A stretch of 9,555 nt of DNA from UMGS1933 sp045593405 (GTDB lineage: Bacteria > Bacillota > Clostridia > TANB77 > CAG-508): the NCBI GenBank assembly GCA_045593405.1, contig JAZNWN010000017.1, positions 1 through 9,555 of the forward strand. The letters are read 5' to 3'. The translations under genes were made by a program, and so were the position numbers. Shown one piece after another: positions 6,858 to 9,555 of this stretch. How positions within the stretch are numbered: position 1 is the first letter of the stretch; each line of letters starts with the position of its first letter. A model generated the notes under the pieces. It ran no database searches, was not told the DNA's origin, and saw nothing but the letters and a program-made list of their open reading frames with translations.

Positions 6858-7325
6858 ATGTATAAAATAAAACATGCATTAAAAAAAGCAAAAGCAGTTT
6901 TTATAGTAGTTGGAATACTATGGGTAATATTATCCATAGTATTAATTGCGCCTGGGGCTATTAGTATGGTAGATTCAGATAGAACTGGAGAAGAATTTAT
7001 GACACTATTTCTCAATAGTGCTAGCGATATAACTGGAAATTTAGGAAAAGCATTTAAATCTGACTATATTGGAACATTTGCTAAAGGTGAATTATATTTA
7101 GCTGTTGTATTATTTTGTTTAGCAGGAGTTGGACTAATGAAGTCACTTCCTAAACATGAATATACAGATATTGAGCATGGTTCAAGTGATTGGGCAACAG
7201 GAGGAGAACAATATGAAATATTAAGTCCTAGAAAAGGGATACTGTTAGCAGAAAAAAATTATTTACCAGTAGACAAAAGAGGAAACGTAAATGTTTTAAT
7301 TGTTGGACGGTTCTGGTTCTGGTAA
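6858..7325 (+). CDS. VirD4/TraG-like type IV coupling protein, N-terminal fragment (frameshifted)
   Basis: This part encodes 155 aa before the stop: a short cytoplasmic basic N-terminus, a first membrane helix (about 14-35, VFIVVGILWVILSIVLI), an extracytoplasmic loop, a second helix (about 79-95, LYLAVVLFCLAGVGLM), then the start of the ATPase domain (HGSSDWATG, GILLAEKNYLPVDKRGNVNVLIVG). The last five codons (RFWFW, stop) are out-of-frame sequence after an extra base at about 7308. The start is ATG 6858 with AAAGGTG (6844-6850) 7 bases upstream; the in-frame TTG at 6852 is too close to it. Rejoined to the next frame, the protein would be 651 aa, close to the usual size of the TraG/VirD4 family. 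In that family this region anchors the hexameric DNA pump in the membrane. Alone, this fragment lacks all ATPase motifs. Confidence 0.85.
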   Translation: MYKIKHALKKAKAVFIVVGILWVILSIVLIAPGAISMVDSDRTGEEFMTLFLNSASDITGNLGKAFKSDYIGTFAKGELYLAVVLFCLAGVGLMKSLPKHEYTDIEHGSSDWATGGEQYEILSPRKGILLAEKNYLPVDKRGNVNVLIVGRFWFW

Positions 7326-8814
7326 ATCTGCATCATATGTTATTCCAAATGCGTACCAATTATTAGGTTCATATGTATTTACAGACCCGAAAGGTGAGTT
7401 ATACGATAAAACAGCGGGATATTTAAAATCTAAAGGATATGATATAAAAGTATTAAATTTAGTAAATCCAAAGAAAAGTGATGGATATAACCCATTAATG
7501 CATATTGAAAGTGAAATAGATGTTGACGTTATTGCAAATACAATAGTAAAAGGACAGAAAACAGAAGGAAGTAATGCAGATCCATATTGGGATGATATGG
7601 CTGAAATGCTACTAAAAGCTTTAATTTACTACTTATTAGCAACAAGACCTGAAGAAGAACAAAACTTAACAAGCTGTGCAGAGTTAGTTAGAGCGGCAAA
7701 TAGTAATGGTGGAGGAAACCTTCTTACAGAATTAATGAATCAACTTCCATATGACCACCCTGCTAGAATGAACTATAAATCAATAGAAATAGCACCAGAA
7801 AAAACTTATGGATCTATTTTAAGTACATTGCAATCAAAACTTGGTAAATTTGATACTAAGGACATTGCAGAATTAACATCAACAAATACAATAAATTTTG
7901 AAGATATTGGAAAAAGAAAAACGGCAGTATATGTTATCTCATCTGACACACATACAGCATATGATTTCTTGCTTACAATATTCTTCTCTCAAATGATACA
8001 ACATTTATATGATTTTGCAGATAAAAATGGTGGAGCACTTCCACAACCTACATATTTTATATTAGACGAGTTTGCAAACATTGGTAAAATACCAGACTTT
8101 GACAAAAAAATATCTACATCAAGAAGTAGAAAAATTTCATTTAGTGTTATTTTACAAAATTTAGATCAATTAGAAGCGGTATATGAAAAATCACATGAAA
8201 CAATAATTGGTAACTGCGATACAACAGTATTTTTAGGAAGTAACTCACAAAAAACAGTTGAATACTTCTCAAAAGAACTTGGAGAAAAAACAGTTTCAAG
8301 AGATAGTTGGTCTGTAAGTAAAGATAAACATATGTGGAGACAAGGATATAATAAATCTGATCAAATCATGGCAAGGGCATTAATGACACCAGATGAGTTA
8401 AGACGTTTAGATAATGATATGTGTATTATATTTGAAAAAGGATTAAAACCTATAAAAGCACAAAAATATTATTACTTTAAATACAATACAGCAGATTTAG
8501 TAAAAAAATATGCAGTAGACCATAATGATAGAGAAGAAGTGGAAAGAGGAAAATGGAGGAAATATAATCCATATAATCCTTATGTAGAGGAAAAAGAAGA
8601 ATCAAAAGAGGTAGAGACAACTTCAATAGAATCTTTAGATGATTTATTCGAAGATGAATCTCCAAAAAAGGAAAAGACATCAGTAGTTGACACACCAAAA
8701 AAACAAGTAAAAGAAGAACCTGCAAAAAAAGAAGAAGAGTCATATGATATTCAAAAAGAACTAGAAGCAAAATTCGATGAGCTATTTGGTGCATTTGACG
8801 ATGATGATAATTAA
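7300..8814 (+). CDS. VirD4/TraG-like type IV coupling protein, ATPase portion (frameshifted)
   Basis: This 504-codon frame (from a TTG directly after an in-frame stop) carries nearly all of the T4CP ATPase: GSGSGKS (its residues 4-10) of Walker A, the family motif YVFTDPKGELYDKT (25-38), Walker B YFILDEFANIGKIPDF (252-267; D256, E257), and a Gln-containing segment VILQNLDQL (283-291). It ends in a Lys/Glu/Asp-rich low-complexity tail (about 415-504). T4CPs bring relaxase-DNA or protein substrates to a type IV secretion channel. A protein re-initiated at 7300 would have Asp in place of the first P-loop Gly and no membrane anchor, and there is no well-placed ribosome binding site; so I read this as the rest of one broken gene and not as a separate gene. 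The long intact frame implies a recent lesion or a sequence error. No relaxase, VirB4 or other conjugation gene is in the window. Confidence 0.88.
   Translation: MLDGSGSGKSASYVIPNAYQLLGSYVFTDPKGELYDKTAGYLKSKGYDIKVLNLVNPKKSDGYNPLMHIESEIDVDVIANTIVKGQKTEGSNADPYWDDMAEMLLKALIYYLLATRPEEEQNLTSCAELVRAANSNGGGNLLTELMNQLPYDHPARMNYKSIEIAPEKTYGSILSTLQSKLGKFDTKDIAELTSTNTINFEDIGKRKTAVYVISSDTHTAYDFLLTIFFSQMIQHLYDFADKNGGALPQPTYFILDEFANIGKIPDFDKKISTSRSRKISFSVILQNLDQLEAVYEKSHETIIGNCDTTVFLGSNSQKTVEYFSKELGEKTVSRDSWSVSKDKHMWRQGYNKSDQIMARALMTPDELRRLDNDMCIIFEKGLKPIKAQKYYYFKYNTADLVKKYAVDHNDREEVERGKWRKYNPYNPYVEEKEESKEVETTSIESLDDLFEDESPKKEKTSVVDTPKKQVKEEPAKKEEESYDIQKELEAKFDELFGAFDDDDN
7305..7311 (+). other. Frameshift site within the Walker A motif
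   Basis: Reading GTT GGA CGG TTC ends at a nearby stop. Dropping one base (C7308, or an equivalent change here) gives GTT GGA GGT TCT GGT TCT GGT, i.e. VGGSGSG followed by KS, a perfect P-loop (G150-S157 of the restored protein). CGG at 7308-7310 is the only in-frame CGG codon I could find in the window, which supports a spurious or mutational base. The site is not in a homopolymer. Confidence 0.85.
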
Positions 8815-8817
8815 GTA

Positions 8818-8850
8818 AAAAATAAATTGTGCAACGCACAATTTATTTTT
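8818..8850. terminator. Long perfect hairpin after the coupling-protein gene
   Basis: A 15-bp perfect stem (8818-8832 with 8836-8850, loop AAC) has a GTGC/GCAC core and A/T-rich flanks ending in TTTTT, so it can act on either strand. It begins 3 bases after the coupling-protein stop and ends 4 bases before the AGGAGG (8855-8860) of the next gene, so it may attenuate that gene instead of fully separating it. Confidence 0.75.
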
Positions 8851-8864
8851 ATGTAGGAGGAAAA

Positions 8865-9425
8865 ATGAATATAGGAATAGACATAGACGACACAATAAAT
8901 GAATTACACGATATATTAGTGGTAAAAGGTGCAGAATTTAATAAAAAAGAAAATATAAATTATGAAATACAGACAAATAAATGGGAATGGATAGATGCTT
9001 TCGGCTGGGATGATTTAACTGCAAAAAAATTTTTAGATGAAAATATAAAAGAAGCTTATTTAAATGCGGGAATTAAAGAAAATGCAGCAAAAGTTATTAA
9101 TAAATTACAAACAGAAGGAAATAAGATTATAATAATTACAGCTAGAGGAGATGAATACTGTAAAAATGCATATGAAATTTCTGAAAAATGGTTAAAAGAA
9201 AAAAATGTTAATTATGATAAACTAATAGTAGGTTCAATAGATAAAACAAAAACTTGTATTGAAAATGAAATAGATGTATTTATAGATGATCATGTGAAAC
9301 ATTGTGAAGGAGTTTCACAAATTGGTACAAAAGTTTTTATGTTTGATAGTCCATATAACAAACAAGAGAAAAAATATAGAAGAGTATATAGTTGGGATGA
9401 GGTATATAGAGAAATAAGAAAATAA
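8865..9425 (+). CDS. Putative 5'(3')-deoxyribonucleotidase / HAD-superfamily phosphatase (NT5C-like)
   Basis: The 186-aa cytoplasmic protein begins MNIGIDIDDTINELHD: HAD motif I DxDxT with nucleophile D6 and acid/base D8. Motif II is IIITAR (T92), the motif III lysine is probably K127 or K129 (SIDKTKT), and motif IV is IDDH (D141, D142). Size and motif spacing fit the 5'-nucleotidase, deoxy(pyrimidine) type C family (B. subtilis YqfW-like), predicted to dephosphorylate nucleoside monophosphates; the true substrate is uncertain because HAD enzymes vary. AGGAGG (8855-8860) sits 4 bases before the ATG at 8865. An in-frame GTG at 8829 was rejected because it lies inside the upstream hairpin. No convincing promoter fits between that hairpin and the start, so expression probably depends on read-through or on a promoter within the coupling-protein 3' end. 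Confidence 0.88.
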   Translation: MNIGIDIDDTINELHDILVVKGAEFNKKENINYEIQTNKWEWIDAFGWDDLTAKKFLDENIKEAYLNAGIKENAAKVINKLQTEGNKIIIITARGDEYCKNAYEISEKWLKEKNVNYDKLIVGSIDKTKTCIENEIDVFIDDHVKHCEGVSQIGTKVFMFDSPYNKQEKKYRRVYSWDEVYREIRK

Positions 9426-9443
9426 TTTATTTAAATTATTTTT

Positions 9444-9476
9444 CAAAAAAAGTAGAGCTATGCTCTACTTTTTTTG
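9444..9476. terminator. Bidirectional intrinsic terminator
   Basis: A 15-bp perfect stem (9444-9458 with 9462-9476, loop TAT) has an AGTAGAGC/GCTCTACT core flanked by an A7 run on the left arm and a T7 run on the right, so both strands read as stem plus U-run. It separates the nucleotidase gene from a convergent minus-strand gene whose stop is at 9479-9481. Confidence 0.92.
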
Positions 9477-9478
9477 CT

Positions 9479-9553
9479 TTAAAAAGTGTCGTCATTTATT
9501 ATAGAATCTAATATCCAAGCATTGTCGATAGATATTTTTTGTAATTCTTGTTT
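9479..9553 (-). CDS. C-terminal end of an unidentified minus-strand gene (runs off window)
   Basis: On the minus strand one frame is open from the window edge to TAA at 9481-9479, giving 24 residues KQELQKISIDNAWILDSIIN then DDTF. The other two minus frames also hit stops within this stretch, so openness alone is weak evidence. Its stop lies 3 bases beyond a terminator that works in this direction, which fits a gene ending here. There is too little sequence to identify the product. Confidence 0.5.
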   Translation of the reverse strand, partial: KQELQKISIDNAWILDSIINDDTF

Positions 9554-9555
9554 TG

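Noticed and set aside
7300..7311. Programmed +1 frameshifting in the coupling protein
   Set aside because: A pausing CGG codon is present, but there is no slippery sequence allowing re-pairing of the Gly tRNA, no internal Shine-Dalgarno at the right distance and no precedent I know in this family. Error or mutation is simpler.
8829..8867. GTG at 8829 as the nucleotidase start
   Set aside because: It would translate through the hairpin and ribosome binding site. The ATG at 8865 gives the normal HAD N-terminus.
1..9555. CRISPR array, insertion sequence or toxin-antitoxin pair
   Set aside because: I saw no regularly spaced direct repeats, no transposase motifs and no pair of small overlapping genes with recognisable toxin features.

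Overview
The window is AT-rich DNA with AGA-dominated arginine usage, strong AGGAGG-type ribosome binding sites and near-consensus TTGACA/TATAAT promoters. Together with the gene set (VanW/YoaR-type protein, YkpA-like ABC-F ATPase, REC-HD-GYP regulator) this suggests a low-GC Gram-positive bacterium (Bacillota, probably class Clostridia). I cannot name a genus or species.

Layout. (1) 1-1757: most of a VanW/YoaR-like surface protein on +, whose start lies before the window. A GC-rich hairpin follows it. (2) 1827-1987: a complete tRNA-Lys(CTT) unit with its own consensus promoter and intrinsic terminator. The stretch 1988-2144 holds nothing I can support. (3) 2145-3784: an ABC-F ATPase with its own promoter. 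(4) 3788-3860: a GC-rich composite palindrome filling the gap between two convergent genes. (5) 3872-4921, minus: an orphan response regulator with an HD-GYP output (predicted cyclic-di-GMP phosphodiesterase). It is divergent from (6) 5070-5963, a DnaJ-type co-chaperone of the CbpA-like class. The shared upstream region carries two promoters and helically phased A-tracts. (7) 6003-8814: a three-gene transcription unit made of an unknown 188-aa protein, an unknown 50-aa protein and a VirD4/TraG-like type IV coupling protein. The coupling protein is split by one extra base inside its Walker A motif. (8) 8865-9425: a 5'-nucleotidase-like HAD phosphatase. A strong bidirectional terminator follows, then the last 24 codons of a minus-strand gene that runs off the window.

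Most of this is ordinary chromosomal content. The accessory-looking part is the 6003-8814 unit: a coupling ATPase with no relaxase, VirB4-like ATPase, other secretion genes or integrase in the window. No complete new system is demonstrable here. The points most worth a second look are the single-base frameshift in the coupling protein's P-loop, the orphan coupling-protein operon with its two unrecognised partners, and an ABC-F protein whose sequence predicts only one working ATP site.
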